A stretch of DNA of 34,160 nt from Alphaproteobacteria bacterium (GCA_947478955.1 CANJXJ010000016.1:1-34160), one strand, 5' to 3'. Shown: positions 24,738 through 33,015, counted from the stretch's first letter. The notes: generated by a model from the sequence alone, not told the origin. Numbers and translations are program-made.

Positions 24738-25010
24738 TCACCCCTCATCAGATGGAAATGCTTTATTTTTTGATTGACGTACTTGGTCACCAACTTCTTT
24801 CCAGCCAGAAAGTGCGTTCGGGTCTTCTTTTGCTTTTTCAATAACATCAAGGATACCACCAACAAGTATACTAAAATCAAATGAAAAGCCGCGATTGCAT
24901 TTCACAATTTCAATTAATTCTTTGCCTAAACTCATTTCAATTTCATGTTTCAAGTCTTTTAGTTCCTTTATCCGGTGGCTCATATCTTCTTTTTTTTTAT
25001 TAGCTTCCAT
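24738..25010 (-). CDS. Small protein resembling conjugal transfer TraD (Ti-type)
   Basis: 90 aa. The N-terminus is charged and helical (MEANKKKEDMSHRIKELKDL), followed by a segment ending ILVGGILDVIEKAKEDPNAL and SGWKEVGDQ. That order resembles the small TraD proteins of alphaproteobacterial conjugative elements, where a basic coiled coil leads to a VLxGALL-like helix and a terminal W-K-x-x-G. I have only the pattern to go on; it could equally be an unrelated coiled-coil protein. GGAGA lies close before the ATG. No other transfer gene is nearby, so it would be a relic or a domesticated gene. Confidence 0.5.
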   Translation of the reverse strand: MEANKKKEDMSHRIKELKDLKHEIEMSLGKELIEIVKCNRGFSFDFSILVGGILDVIEKAKEDPNALSGWKEVGDQVRQSKNKAFPSDEG

Positions 25011-25249
25011 AAAAATCTCCTATAATTTCTCCATTAACCACTCTAATCTTTCCAGGAATTATTAAGAAAAACGTACCCGGACAAAGAGTATGGCTGATAC
25101 TAGGATAAGAAAATTAAATTTTAATTAATGAGATAAAAAATTAACAATCTATCTTGGGCAAATGTTATTTTTTTAATTCTAAATCCAAATTTCGGTAGTT
25201 GTGCTAGAATTTTTATCAAATTCACCTAAAGCTATTGTCACAGCGACCT

Positions 25250-25927
25250 ATGAAATCCCTCCTTAGTAAAATCTTACGGAATGTTATTACCCAAGCTATC
25301 CTTGCGTTCATTGCCTTTGTCTATATAAAGTTTATTTATGGAACCAGTTGTTGGGAATTTAAAAACAAAGAAATTTTCCAAAAATATATAAATGAAAAAA
25401 AACCATTTATTGTTTCATTTTGGCACGGGCACTTATTGATGTTAGCTTGTGCCTTACAATGGAAAATTCCTGTCTACATGCTGATTTCAAACCACCGAGA
25501 TGGAAAAATTATATCAAAAATCATTAACTATTTTGGTATTCAAACCATTGCTGGATCAACCAACAAAAATGGCTTTGAAGCCGTTCGCCAGATACTCCAA
25601 GTCATTAAAGAAGGCGCTGTTTTAGGGATAACGCCTGATGGCCCTCGCGGCCCCCGGGAAGCAATATCAGATGGAGTGTTACAAATCGCCCGCCTGGCAA
25701 AGGTTGATATTATCCCTTTGGCCTATAGCTGCAAACCGATGAAAGTTTTACATACCTGGGACCATTTCAGGATCGCCAAACCTTTTTGCAAGGGGGTGTT
25801 CGTAGTAGGTAGCCCTATTTCACCAACAGAAGATATTGAACAACTTCGGATATCTCTTCAACAAGCTATGGATCAAACAGTGAAGAATGCTGACGCCTGT
25901 TTTATCACCAAGAGTGGAATCGGATGA
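25250..25927 (+). CDS. Lysophospholipid acyltransferase family protein (DUF374)
   Basis: 225 aa from the ATG at 25250; a TTG at 25235 would add five residues. An N-terminal membrane-associated segment (VITQAILAFIAFVYIKFIYG) is followed by SFWHGHLLML, ISNHRDGKIISKI and ITPDGPRGPR, the conserved motifs of DUF374 within the LPLAT superfamily. Members are thought to add acyl chains to lipid A precursors or phospholipids; the substrate here is unknown. A strong terminator follows, so it is probably monocistronic. Confidence 0.85.
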   Translation: MKSLLSKILRNVITQAILAFIAFVYIKFIYGTSCWEFKNKEIFQKYINEKKPFIVSFWHGHLLMLACALQWKIPVYMLISNHRDGKIISKIINYFGIQTIAGSTNKNGFEAVRQILQVIKEGAVLGITPDGPRGPREAISDGVLQIARLAKVDIIPLAYSCKPMKVLHTWDHFRIAKPFCKGVFVVGSPISPTEDIEQLRISLQQAMDQTVKNADACFITKSGIG

Positions 25928-25939
25928 AGTTGAAAATAA

Positions 25940-25979
25940 ACAAAAAAGACCTTGCAGAGCTAAAGTCTTTTTTGTTTTG
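25940..25979 (+). terminator. Rho-independent terminator after the acyltransferase gene
   Basis: An 11-bp stem, ACAAAAAAGAC (25940-25950) with GTCTTTTTTGT (25965-25975), closes a 14-nt loop and runs into TTTTG. Because the stem itself is A/T-rich at the base, it can serve the convergent small secreted protein gene on the minus strand too. Confidence 0.75.
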
Positions 25980-26003
25980 TATTAAAGCACTATAAAGGGT
26001 GCA

Positions 26004-26234
26004 TTAACCCATTACTTTCGCTTTGGCTGCTCCTGCTGCTGCAGAAACTTTTTTACCTGCTCTACCCGCAGCTTGACCTACTGATGAATTTGCTATTGCA
26101 CTACCTGCAGCTTTCACGTTTGTTCCTAATTTTGTCAGGCCTGATTTCATTCTCTGTCCCGCGCTTGCTGCATTCACTTCGCTTGAAATAGCTAATAGAG
26201 CCACAGCCGCAATTGCTAAAGTTACTTTTTTCAT
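26004..26234 (-). CDS. Small secreted Ala/Lys/Gly-rich basic protein
   Basis: 76 aa from the ATG at 26234, chosen for the GGAGGA site 6-8 nt upstream. A textbook signal peptide (KKVTLAIAAVALLAISSEVNA) is followed by a mature peptide of about 54 aa made almost only of Ala, Gly, Ser, Lys, Val and Arg, with no Cys, Trp, Phe or Tyr and a strong positive charge (KSGLTKLG, AGKKVSAAAG). It looks like an amphipathic helical peptide; no family is recognised. Possibilities include an envelope-associated or host-directed peptide. It has a well-formed promoter with a CtrA-type site and shares a terminator with the acyltransferase gene. Confidence 0.75.
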   Translation of the reverse strand: MKKVTLAIAAVALLAISSEVNAASAGQRMKSGLTKLGTNVKAAGSAIANSSVGQAAGRAGKKVSAAAGAAKAKVMG

Positions 26235-26283
26235 ATATTCCTCCATGTGTATTGTTAAAAAAAACATTTTACCAATTACAGGT

Positions 26284-26313
26284 ATAATATAAAAAAGTTA
26301 ATTGTTGATTAAC
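26284..26313 (-). promoter_or_regulatory. Promoter with CtrA-type site for the small secreted protein
   Basis: On the minus strand: GTTAA-N7-TTAAC (plus coordinates 26297-26313 region), a full CtrA consensus whose upstream half overlaps a -35 (TTAATC, 26307-26312). A 17-bp spacer leads to a -10 TATTAT (26284-26289). The predicted start lies about 40 nt before the ATG. Confidence 0.5.
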
Positions 26314-26594
26314 AGTATTTATTCTGCATTTTATATAGATTTTTATTTTTAATATAACAACTCTACTAGCGAATACCTTTAATTTTTTTTTACTCCCCTC
26401 GTTCAAGGCCGCCAAAACTAGAAGGCTTATATAATGTGAATGAATAAATTAACTTGTAATCCCCAAATTGCATTAAATAAATGATGAATGAAACCGTGAA
26501 GAAGGCTTATTCATTGATTTTATTTAAATTTTCACTTGTTTTTTAAAAAAATTAGTTTTAAAAATTTAGCAAGCAACTCACTTCTGGTGCAATT
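26314..26594. other. AT-rich intergenic region without a gene
   Basis: About 280 bp between the promoter of the small secreted protein and the MFS gene. No ORF of coding character on either strand. An 11-nt word AGAAGGCTTAT occurs twice (about 26420 and 26502); its meaning is unclear. The MFS promoter must lie here, but no convincing -35/-10 pair stands out. Confidence 0.5.
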
Positions 26595-27797
26595 TTGCTA
26601 TCCTTTCCTTCTGATTCTGTCTTCAAACTAACGCTTATTTTTATCTGCGTTGTGCTACATTTTTTTAATGCAATGGCATTGAATTACTCTCATCCTTTTC
26701 CTGAAAAATTATATATTTTTAATACTGAAGAAATAAATTTTCAGGAAGTTAGTGCCAAAGTTTCTTTATTGGCGCGTATTGCGGGCGGGTATTGTTTAGG
26801 AAAGATGGCTGATAGGCATGGTTTTATAAAAACTATGAAAATTATTTGCCTAATATATATTATCACCAGCCTACTACTTACTTTTTTTGATAGGTCGAGC
26901 GTTTACAAAGGCGAGGCACTTCTCTGTTTGGCTCATGGGTTGCATTCATTTTTGAGATGGAGCAGTCTTATTTTGCCTGCTATCTACATTTTTCAACATT
27001 ACAAAAAGTCAGATCGCCCCATCCATAGTGCTCTTGCATGGACTGCAGCTATTGGCGGGCTCATAATGGTCAACTTATGCACCAGCATTTTTATAAATGC
27101 ACAGCAGATCAATTGGTGTGTGGTATATGCTATCAGCGGTATTTCAAGCATTGTTATCTATAGTTATATGGCAACTTTACCAGAATTAAAAATAAAAAAG
27201 ACTCAAGAAAAGCCAGTTTCAAAGCAAGCTATTCTTCTTGCTTTTCTTCTTGCATGGATATGTGGCATTGGTCTTGCGTATCAATATTTTTTTGTTGAGA
27301 ATTATGTAAGGGATGTGATGATCCTTAATATTCCCGGTCAACAAGTGATTTATTCACCATTTTGGATGATTCTTTTCCTTACATTCCTGCCAACCGCTCA
27401 AATCACCAAAAATTTAAAGATTGTAGAGATCGTAAAAATATCCTTAGGGGGAATATCATTGTCAGTTAGCATGCTTTATATTTTTCCATTTTTTAATTAT
27501 TTTGTTCTGCTTGCTCATCAAGTAATATTTGCAATCTTTTTTGGATTATTTTTGTCCCCTGCCCTTAGATTCATATACCGAATTTTACAAGGATATAACT
27601 CGTATTTTCATATGAATTTTATTTCTTGTCTGGGGTTCGCATGTGCTCCGGTAGTCGCTAGCTATCTCGTAGGGTTAAAATTTCTTTCTATGCCATTGCG
27701 GGGGGCTTCTTTAATTGCCCTATTGATGGCAGCCTGCCTTTGGATAGACCATCGTTATGGCCTTTCTAAAGTAACTCCATACAAACGCACTCTATGA
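26595..27797 (+). CDS. Major facilitator superfamily transporter
   Basis: 400 aa with 11-12 membrane helices. The start is a TTG at 26595, since the first helix (LTLIFICVVLHFFNAMAL) would be lost from the next ATG. The loop 2-3 signature GGYCLGKMADRHGF (about 64-77) is the MFS motif G-x-x-x-D-R-x-G. The layout resembles the ProP/metabolite:H+ symporter families expanded in Rickettsiales and Holosporales; the substrate cannot be told. Its last 6 bp overlap the convergent rluB. Confidence 0.82.
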   Translation: MLSFPSDSVFKLTLIFICVVLHFFNAMALNYSHPFPEKLYIFNTEEINFQEVSAKVSLLARIAGGYCLGKMADRHGFIKTMKIICLIYIITSLLLTFFDRSSVYKGEALLCLAHGLHSFLRWSSLILPAIYIFQHYKKSDRPIHSALAWTAAIGGLIMVNLCTSIFINAQQINWCVVYAISGISSIVIYSYMATLPELKIKKTQEKPVSKQAILLAFLLAWICGIGLAYQYFFVENYVRDVMILNIPGQQVIYSPFWMILFLTFLPTAQITKNLKIVEIVKISLGGISLSVSMLYIFPFFNYFVLLAHQVIFAIFFGLFLSPALRFIYRILQGYNSYFHMNFISCLGFACAPVVASYLVGLKFLSMPLRGASLIALLMAACLWIDHRYGLSKVTPYKRTL

Positions 27798-28517
27798 TTT
27801 AACGCCCACTTCTTTCCATTCACCTTGCTCGAGGTCATCCAAACTGTAGGGCCCATAGTCAATACGAATCAAGCGGTTAACTTGCAATCCAAAATACTCC
27901 ATAATCTTTCGAATTTCGCGGTTCTTACCTTCGGTTAAGGTCACCTGTAACCATGCGTTTTGACCTTTATGTTCAAAGTCTTTTTCAAATTCTATGGTGA
28001 CTTCTCGGTAGCTTACGCCGTCTATGGTCATGCCCTGGCTCAGTTGCTCAACATCAAGCTTAGTAACATCCCCGTAAACGCGTACACGGTAAACACGCTT
28101 CCATTCTGTCTGAGGAGACTCTGCAAACCTTGCAAATTCCCCATTATTGGTAAGCAGTAAAAGCCCTTCAGAATTCAAATCGAGTCGACCGACAGAAATA
28201 ACCCGTTCCTCGAGCCCATATTCTTTAACAAAATCAAACACGGTTTCACGACCTTGTTCATCGTTATGGGTCGTCACTAGCCCGGCAGGTTTGTAAAATG
28301 CCCAAACTTTAACCTGATCCACGGCTTGAATAGGCTGACCATCAACTGTGATAATTTCACTACCATCAACCAACGGAGCTGGCTGCTTTGCCACCGTGCC
28401 ATTTACACAAACACGGCCCTGGTCAATAAACCGGTCCGCATCTCGGCGGGAACAAACCCCACAAAGGGATATAAATTTATTTAGTCGTATTTTTTCTAAC
28501 TGTACTTTTTCTGACAT
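27792..28517 (-). CDS. rluB: 23S rRNA pseudouridine synthase RluB-like (RsuA family)
   Basis: 241 aa from the ATG at 28517 (MSEKVQLEKIRLNKF); the frame is open further upstream but only into the preceding gene. S4 RNA-binding domain at the N-terminus (LNKFISLCGVCSRRDADRFI, VCVNG), then the RsuA-type catalytic core with VGRLDLNSEGLLLLTNNGEF, the Asp of GRLD being the nucleophile, and EGKNREIRKIM. RsuA, RluB, RluE and RluF share this plan; RluB (23S position 2605) is the usual alphaproteobacterial member. It overlaps the 3' end of the hydrolase gene by 22 bp. Confidence 0.87.
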   Translation of the reverse strand: MSEKVQLEKIRLNKFISLCGVCSRRDADRFIDQGRVCVNGTVAKQPAPLVDGSEIITVDGQPIQAVDQVKVWAFYKPAGLVTTHNDEQGRETVFDFVKEYGLEERVISVGRLDLNSEGLLLLTNNGEFARFAESPQTEWKRVYRVRVYGDVTKLDVEQLSQGMTIDGVSYREVTIEFEKDFEHKGQNAWLQVTLTEGKNREIRKIMEYFGLQVNRLIRIDYGPYSLDDLEQGEWKEVGVKS

Positions 28518-29236
28518 GCGCTTACAAACTTTTCTAAAATAAGGTGATCTAATTGCCCCAAAAGATATTCCGGGTGCCACTGCACACCCAAACAAAATGG
28601 GTGATTGGGGTCTTCTATGCCTTCTACTAATCCATCACTCGCAATAGCGTTAGCGACCAAGCCATGACCTAATTGGTCAATTCCCTGGTGATGAGATGAA
28701 TTAATTTGGGATTCATTTTTTTTGTACCATTCATACAGTCTTGTACCTTTAATCACTTCAACTGCATGAGCTGCCTGAGTTGGTGGTACCGTTTCTGTAT
28801 GTTTAATATCGCTTTTGTGTTGCGAACCCAGATCCTGGTATAAGGTTCCCCCGTATAAAATATTAATCAACTGATGGCCACCACAAATGCCCAGTACAGG
28901 TTTTTGAGTTGGCAAGAAGGCTTCTAACAGGGATTTTTCAAATTGACTGCGCAAACTTCGGCGTTTTAATGTGGGATGAAATCCAGACTGACCGTAGAGC
29001 TCAGGGTCATGATCAAAGTGCCCACCCGCAATAACGAGTCCATCAAACCTGTTAACATATTCTGGTATAAGGCTATGCTCATAGCCTATAAAACAAGGAA
29101 CTGCCCCCATTTTAACAAGGGAATCATGATACCTATGACGAGTTGCATACCAGGGGTAATTTGAATACCAGGCGGCCGCAGGCTCTGATTTTGTATCAAG
29201 ATAATCTAGCGGTATGGCAATAAGCGGAAGAGTCAT
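28496..29236 (-). CDS. Class I glutamine amidotransferase-like gamma-glutamyl hydrolase (peptidase C26, PuuD-like)
   Basis: 246 aa. The catalytic triad is complete: the nucleophile in LGICGGHQ (C118) and QWHPE (H221, E223). SHHQGID and GLVIAGGHFD match the peptidase C26/PuuD group, which hydrolyses gamma-glutamyl amides such as gamma-glutamyl-GABA. No synthetase or polyamine gene is adjacent, so the substrate is open. Its stop lies inside rluB (22-bp overlap). Upstream, a 6-bp hairpin CTCTGG/CCAGAG (29265-29281) has no U-tract. Confidence 0.87.
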   Translation of the reverse strand: MTLPLIAIPLDYLDTKSEPAAAWYSNYPWYATRHRYHDSLVKMGAVPCFIGYEHSLIPEYVNRFDGLVIAGGHFDHDPELYGQSGFHPTLKRRSLRSQFEKSLLEAFLPTQKPVLGICGGHQLINILYGGTLYQDLGSQHKSDIKHTETVPPTQAAHAVEVIKGTRLYEWYKKNESQINSSHHQGIDQLGHGLVANAIASDGLVEGIEDPNHPFCLGVQWHPEYLLGQLDHLILEKFVSACQKKYS

Positions 29237-29393
29237 AGGAATTCAGGCCTTTTATTTTTGGATCCTCTGGTCAAGCCAGAGAAAAACTGAAGAGGGGTAC
29301 CCAGTAGTTTCCCGACGAGTTGATCGTAGGGTCCATATCAATGCATTACTCATTTTATAACAGAACATTCTCGCTAGCACCATCATCAATTCC

Positions 29394-30707
29394 TCAAAAG
29401 CAATCCGCAACAAAACCATCCAAAACCGGATTGATTCCAGAAATTGGCGGTGCAAAATTATGAGCCGCTATCACAAAAACCTGTGGGGATATATCATCAA
29501 CGTTGTAACCACATAAGCAACTAATTCCTGACATAATACCGGTTTTTGCTTTAATGCTCTTAGGCAATGCTCTGCCTCTAAGGGTGCTATTTTCTTCACC
29601 TGGACTTGGCAAGGCATCAATAAACTCTTTAACCCCATATCCTTTCTGTAAAAGCTTAAAAAGTTGACGTGGTTGTATTCGGTTGTAACGCGATAAGCCT
29701 GAACCATCAACAAATAAAGCATTGTTCATTTCAACATTAAAATGGGTTTTGATAAGCGACTTAAATACTTTATCTCCATCTTGCCACTCGTTTATGGTTT
29801 GGGGCTTTTCTTTGTGGATGATCTTTAAATAGATACAATCAAACACTAAGTTATCAGACCTCTTAAGAGCCGGCGGAAGAATAACCCCTAGGGGCTCTGA
29901 GTAATGGGTGGCAATAACTTCTGTAATTTTTGGCAACTTTGCGCCATCTTTAACAATAACCACTGCATTAGAAATATTAGCCGTTTTTAAAATGGTCTTA
30001 ATTTTGTTTAAAATATAGCCATCAATAGTTTCCGGGGATATAGCGCGCATAATAGGCTTATCTGCCACATGAATGTTACCACTTGCCTTGATACCCTCGC
30101 CGTTCCAAGAAAGTTTTATGGCTGATTTTTCTAAAGTGGTAACAACGTCACATTCAACCGTGTATGCTGCGTTATTCTCGATGGTTGCAGGCTTTCCTAA
30201 TACGCCTGGTGTAATGGTTACAGATATTAGATTTTGATCAATATTAGTTGATGAAACTGGTCTACTGTAACGGGTTCCCATATCGTCAATAATAATATTT
30301 CGTGAATACGCAGGAGTTTTAAATACGGATGCATCCAGAATAACTTTTCCAGGCATTCTTTTTTCTTTCAAAGCTTCCAAAAGTTTTAATACATGTTCAG
30401 AACGCAATGTAGGATCTCCGGAAAAGGTTATGATCACATCTTTTGTAGTAAGCGATAATTTGGTTTCATAACGGTAATCACTTCCAAGCGCCTTATAAGC
30501 CAACAATGCTGTAATTGTTTTTTGACAACTTGCAGGCGTGATATAAACATCTGCTTCATGCTCAAGTAAAGAATTATCCCTGTGAACGCCCCCCACGATG
30601 TATGAATAAAACGCCGGCTTTTTGTCGTAAAGAAGCCGTTGATGGGTTGATAAGCAGCCACTTAAAAATAAAAAGCTTAATACATAAAATGCAATTCGAG
30701 ATACCAT
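29394..30707 (-). CDS. dacB: D-Ala-D-Ala carboxypeptidase/endopeptidase (PBP4 family), lipoprotein
   Basis: 437 aa. All three penicillin-binding motifs are present: SxxK at S60-C-Q-K63, SxN as S284-D-N286 and KTG at 388-390 (KAKTGIMSG). GSGLSRYNRIQPRQL is typical of peptidase S13/PBP4. The N-terminus (VSRIAFYVLSFLFLSGC) is a lipoprotein signal with lipobox LSGC, Cys18, whereas E. coli PBP4 is a soluble periplasmic protein. It trims or cleaves peptidoglycan peptides. It implies the organism makes peptidoglycan. It is divergent from fbaB, about 150 bp apart. Confidence 0.9.
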   Translation of the reverse strand: MVSRIAFYVLSFLFLSGCLSTHQRLLYDKKPAFYSYIVGGVHRDNSLLEHEADVYITPASCQKTITALLAYKALGSDYRYETKLSLTTKDVIITFSGDPTLRSEHVLKLLEALKEKRMPGKVILDASVFKTPAYSRNIIIDDMGTRYSRPVSSTNIDQNLISVTITPGVLGKPATIENNAAYTVECDVVTTLEKSAIKLSWNGEGIKASGNIHVADKPIMRAISPETIDGYILNKIKTILKTANISNAVVIVKDGAKLPKITEVIATHYSEPLGVILPPALKRSDNLVFDCIYLKIIHKEKPQTINEWQDGDKVFKSLIKTHFNVEMNNALFVDGSGLSRYNRIQPRQLFKLLQKGYGVKEFIDALPSPGEENSTLRGRALPKSIKAKTGIMSGISCLCGYNVDDISPQVFVIAAHNFAPPISGINPVLDGFVADCF

Positions 30708-30860
30708 GGCGGGAATTTTTAAGCTAATTTTTTCCTACAATAGAAGATTTGCACTTCGAAACACAAAGATTTTGCATAATTTTTTTTATTAGGCACATAA
30801 CCTTTATATGGTAAGTGTTTTCATGTAGAATTATAGCATTGATTATAAAATTTAGTTTTC

Positions 30861-31784
30861 ATGCGCATTAGTCGAAAAGTTCAAAAAATCTTGAGTTTTT
30901 ATGAAACTGATAACCCAGGATCAAAAACAAATTTGGCAAGAATTTTGATGAATGGTCGAGTTGGCGGCACTGGGAAATTATTAGTTCTAGCCGTTGATCA
31001 AGGATTTGAACACGGTCCTGACCGCTCCTTTTCCCCCTACCCTGCAGCCTATGATCCCCATTACCCCTATAAACTAGCGGTTAATGCCGGACTATCAGCC
31101 TATGCAGGTCCGTTGGGATGGTTAGAAGCTGGGGCAGGAACTTATTGTGGACAAGTGCCACTTATTTTAAAAATGAATAGTTCCAATAGCTTAATGGGTA
31201 AGGATATAGCACCCGATCAGGCAATAACAGCTAGCATTGATGATGCGTTGCGCTTAGGGTGTAGCGCTATTGGTTTTACAATTTATCCGGGCTCGGACGC
31301 CAGCCTTGACCAATTTGAAGAGCTCCGTGATTTAAGTGCCGAAGCAAAAGCTGCAGGCCTTGCAGTGATTGTATGGTCATACCCTAGAGGGAATTTTTCC
31401 AAAGAAGGGGAACGTGCTGTTGATGTGATTTCTTATGGCGCGCATATGGCAGCCCTTTTAGGAGCGCATATTATTAAAGTGAAGCTTCCAACAGAACATT
31501 TAGAACATCCAGAAAACAAAAAAGCATTTGAAGCAAATAATATTCCAATTAAAACCATAGAAGACCGCATAAGGGTTGTGGTCAAAGGATGCTTTAATGG
31601 TCGGCGTATTGTGATATTTTCTGGCATGGAAATGAAAAACGCTAGTGCGGTGGTAGATGATGCAAAAGCTATAGCTGCTGCTGGAGCATTTGGTTCAATT
31701 TTAGGACGAAATTGTTTTCAACGCCCCTATGAAGAAGCCATGGCCATGTTGAAAGATGTTGCGGCAGTTTATCAAAAGAGTTGA
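30861..31784 (+). CDS. fbaB: Class I fructose-bisphosphate aldolase (DhnA/FbaB type)
   Basis: 307 aa TIM-barrel aldolase. LLVLAVDQGFEHGP (40-53) and the Schiff-base region GAHIIKVKLP (201-210, with the reactive lysine K206 or K208) mark the DhnA class. TIYPGSD and GRNCFQRPYEEA are further family segments. It splits fructose-1,6-bisphosphate in glycolysis, or makes it in gluconeogenesis. The ATG follows an AT-rich divergent region shared with dacB. An extragenic palindrome follows 20 bp after the stop and may end the transcript. Confidence 0.92.
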   Translation: MRISRKVQKILSFYETDNPGSKTNLARILMNGRVGGTGKLLVLAVDQGFEHGPDRSFSPYPAAYDPHYPYKLAVNAGLSAYAGPLGWLEAGAGTYCGQVPLILKMNSSNSLMGKDIAPDQAITASIDDALRLGCSAIGFTIYPGSDASLDQFEELRDLSAEAKAAGLAVIVWSYPRGNFSKEGERAVDVISYGAHMAALLGAHIIKVKLPTEHLEHPENKKAFEANNIPIKTIEDRIRVVVKGCFNGRRIVIFSGMEMKNASAVVDDAKAIAAAGAFGSILGRNCFQRPYEEAMAMLKDVAAVYQKS

Positions 31785-31804
31785 GGAATAGTAATATCTG
31801 AGTT

Positions 31805-31874
31805 TTGTCATCCCCGGGAAGGCGGGAATCCAGTTCTATAAATTTCTGGATTCCCGCCTTCGCAGGAATGACAA
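31805..31874. repeat. Extragenic palindromic element
   Basis: Two arms of about 28 nt (31806-31833 and 31846-31873), each containing GGCGGGAATCCAG or its complement and ending in TGTCAT / ATGACA, are separated by 12 nt and pair with few mismatches. The sequence class (sense GTCATTCCCGC-like, CTGGATTCCCGCC) is a dispersed palindrome found in many alphaproteobacterial genomes and is probably a MITE-like repeat. A second small inverted repeat, AATGAC/GTCATT, follows at 31867-31881. Confidence 0.85.
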
Positions 31875-31879
31875 GGTCA

Positions 31880-32188
31880 TTACATTTTTAAGTCCACTCC
31901 TGGGTGATGAGATACATGATGCCACTGATGTTCTTCTCGTGCCAATTTTATAGGCCCATGGGAAAGCTCCTCGTCCCATAAAAACAAGTAAGATTGGTTC
32001 TGGGTATGATTTTTTTTAAAAGAAGAAAAAATTAAGGGGGTGTCTAAATAAATGAACATTAAAAATAAGCTAGGGTTGCTAATCAAAAATGAGATGCTAC
32101 CATCTTTGTAACACCGCAAATACTGAAAATAATTAAACCCATGGGTATTTAAGAATGTATCAGATGCTTCTCTGACCTTGTGAGCCAT
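31880..32188 (-). CDS. Fragment, possibly the sensor half of a LuxR-type regulator
   Basis: 103 aa from an in-frame ATG at 32188. The sequence HGFNYFQYLRCYKDGSI and later SYLFLWDEELSHGPIKLARE resemble the N-terminal ligand-binding half of LuxR-like regulators that I associate with Holosporales, but no helix-turn-helix follows. The frame ends 6 bp from the extragenic palindrome, and the last residues look out of family, so it is probably a truncated remnant. No convincing ribosome binding site. Confidence 0.4.
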   Translation of the reverse strand: MAHKVREASDTFLNTHGFNYFQYLRCYKDGSISFLISNPSLFLMFIYLDTPLIFSSFKKNHTQNQSYLFLWDEELSHGPIKLAREEHQWHHVSHHPGVDLKM

Positions 32189-32357
32189 TTGCAATAATGG
32201 ATGGTTATTTTCTATTTAATCATGAAGCTATTCTTCGCTGCTCTTTTATCAAAAAAAGTAACAGATTATGTTTTGTGGAACAATTATTTAAGTGCTTGGT
32301 GAAGGTTTCCCCCCATCAATTGCTTGCTTTAAAAATGTAGCTCATAAAAAAAACCTC

Positions 32358-32388
32358 TTGTGCCTAACCTAACGTCATACATTAGAGT
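32358..32388 (+). promoter_or_regulatory. MerR-type promoter of the first merR gene
   Basis: -35 TTGTGC (32358-32363) and -10 TAGAGT (32383-32388) are separated by 19 bp, the over-long spacer that MerR activators untwist. CTAA / TTAG half-sites (32364-32367, 32382-32385) flank the spacer. Confidence 0.6.
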
Positions 32389-32421
32389 TAATCCAAGAGA
32401 CAGATCGTAGATTTAGTAAAG

Positions 32422-32967
32422 ATGAACAAGTGGAAAATCAGTGAGTTGGCTAAACTGACTGGTGTATCGGTAAGAACCTTGCACTATTATGACCACATAG
32501 GATTATTAAAATCATCTGAACGGCAACCCAATGAGTTTCGTATTTACGGAAAAAATGAACTACAGATTTTTTTACAGGTATTATCGCTAAAGTCTTTAGG
32601 GTTTGAGCTTTCAGTAATTAAAGATTTGCTGGATAAAAGCATTACAGCCCACGAACATTTTCTTATCCAAAAAAAGCTATTAGATGAAAAAATTGCCACT
32701 TTAACTAGGTCAAGTAAAATTCTTGGAGACATGGTAAGTATTCCTAACCCGGCCCCTTTGGATTTGATTTTAAAACTTATTTCAATGTATCACTTATCCA
32801 ATCAATTAGAAAAAACTCCCGTTCGAAAACTATTACCCCAAACGTTGCTTAAAAAATCAACAGATTATAAGGAACGCATTTGCGCCATTCTACTGCAGGT
32901 AGGCATTATCTCGAATGATGACTTACTGGGCTTATGCACACAGCTTTTGGAAGAACTTACAAGCTGA
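32422..32967 (+). CDS. MerR family transcriptional regulator (copy 1)
   Basis: 181 aa. The N-terminal winged helix is standard: KISELAKLTGVSVRTLHYYDHIGLL, then RIYGKNELQIFLQV and a dimerisation coiled coil. The C-terminal half (about 100-181) is a small helical domain ending NDDLLGLCTQLLEEL, with no metal-binding cysteines, so an organic ligand or no ligand is likely. It is about half identical to the gene immediately downstream, from which it differs by lacking the last 25 or so residues. It is probably autoregulated through the 19-bp-spacer promoter in front. Confidence 0.88.
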   Translation: MNKWKISELAKLTGVSVRTLHYYDHIGLLKSSERQPNEFRIYGKNELQIFLQVLSLKSLGFELSVIKDLLDKSITAHEHFLIQKKLLDEKIATLTRSSKILGDMVSIPNPAPLDLILKLISMYHLSNQLEKTPVRKLLPQTLLKKSTDYKERICAILLQVGIISNDDLLGLCTQLLEELTS

Positions 32968-33015
32968 TATCTGAGCTGGAAAAAATCAGCTTTTTAATTT
33001 TTACTTAAAAAACCC

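Noticed and set aside
25114-25128. TTAA-N7-TTAA upstream of the acyltransferase gene
   Set aside because: Same base-rate problem; no -10 at the right distance and the surrounding sequence is simple A/T.
29265-29281. 6-bp hairpin CTCTGG/CCAGAG between dacB and the C26 hydrolase
   Set aside because: Short, no U-tract in either direction; insufficient for a terminator or riboswitch call.
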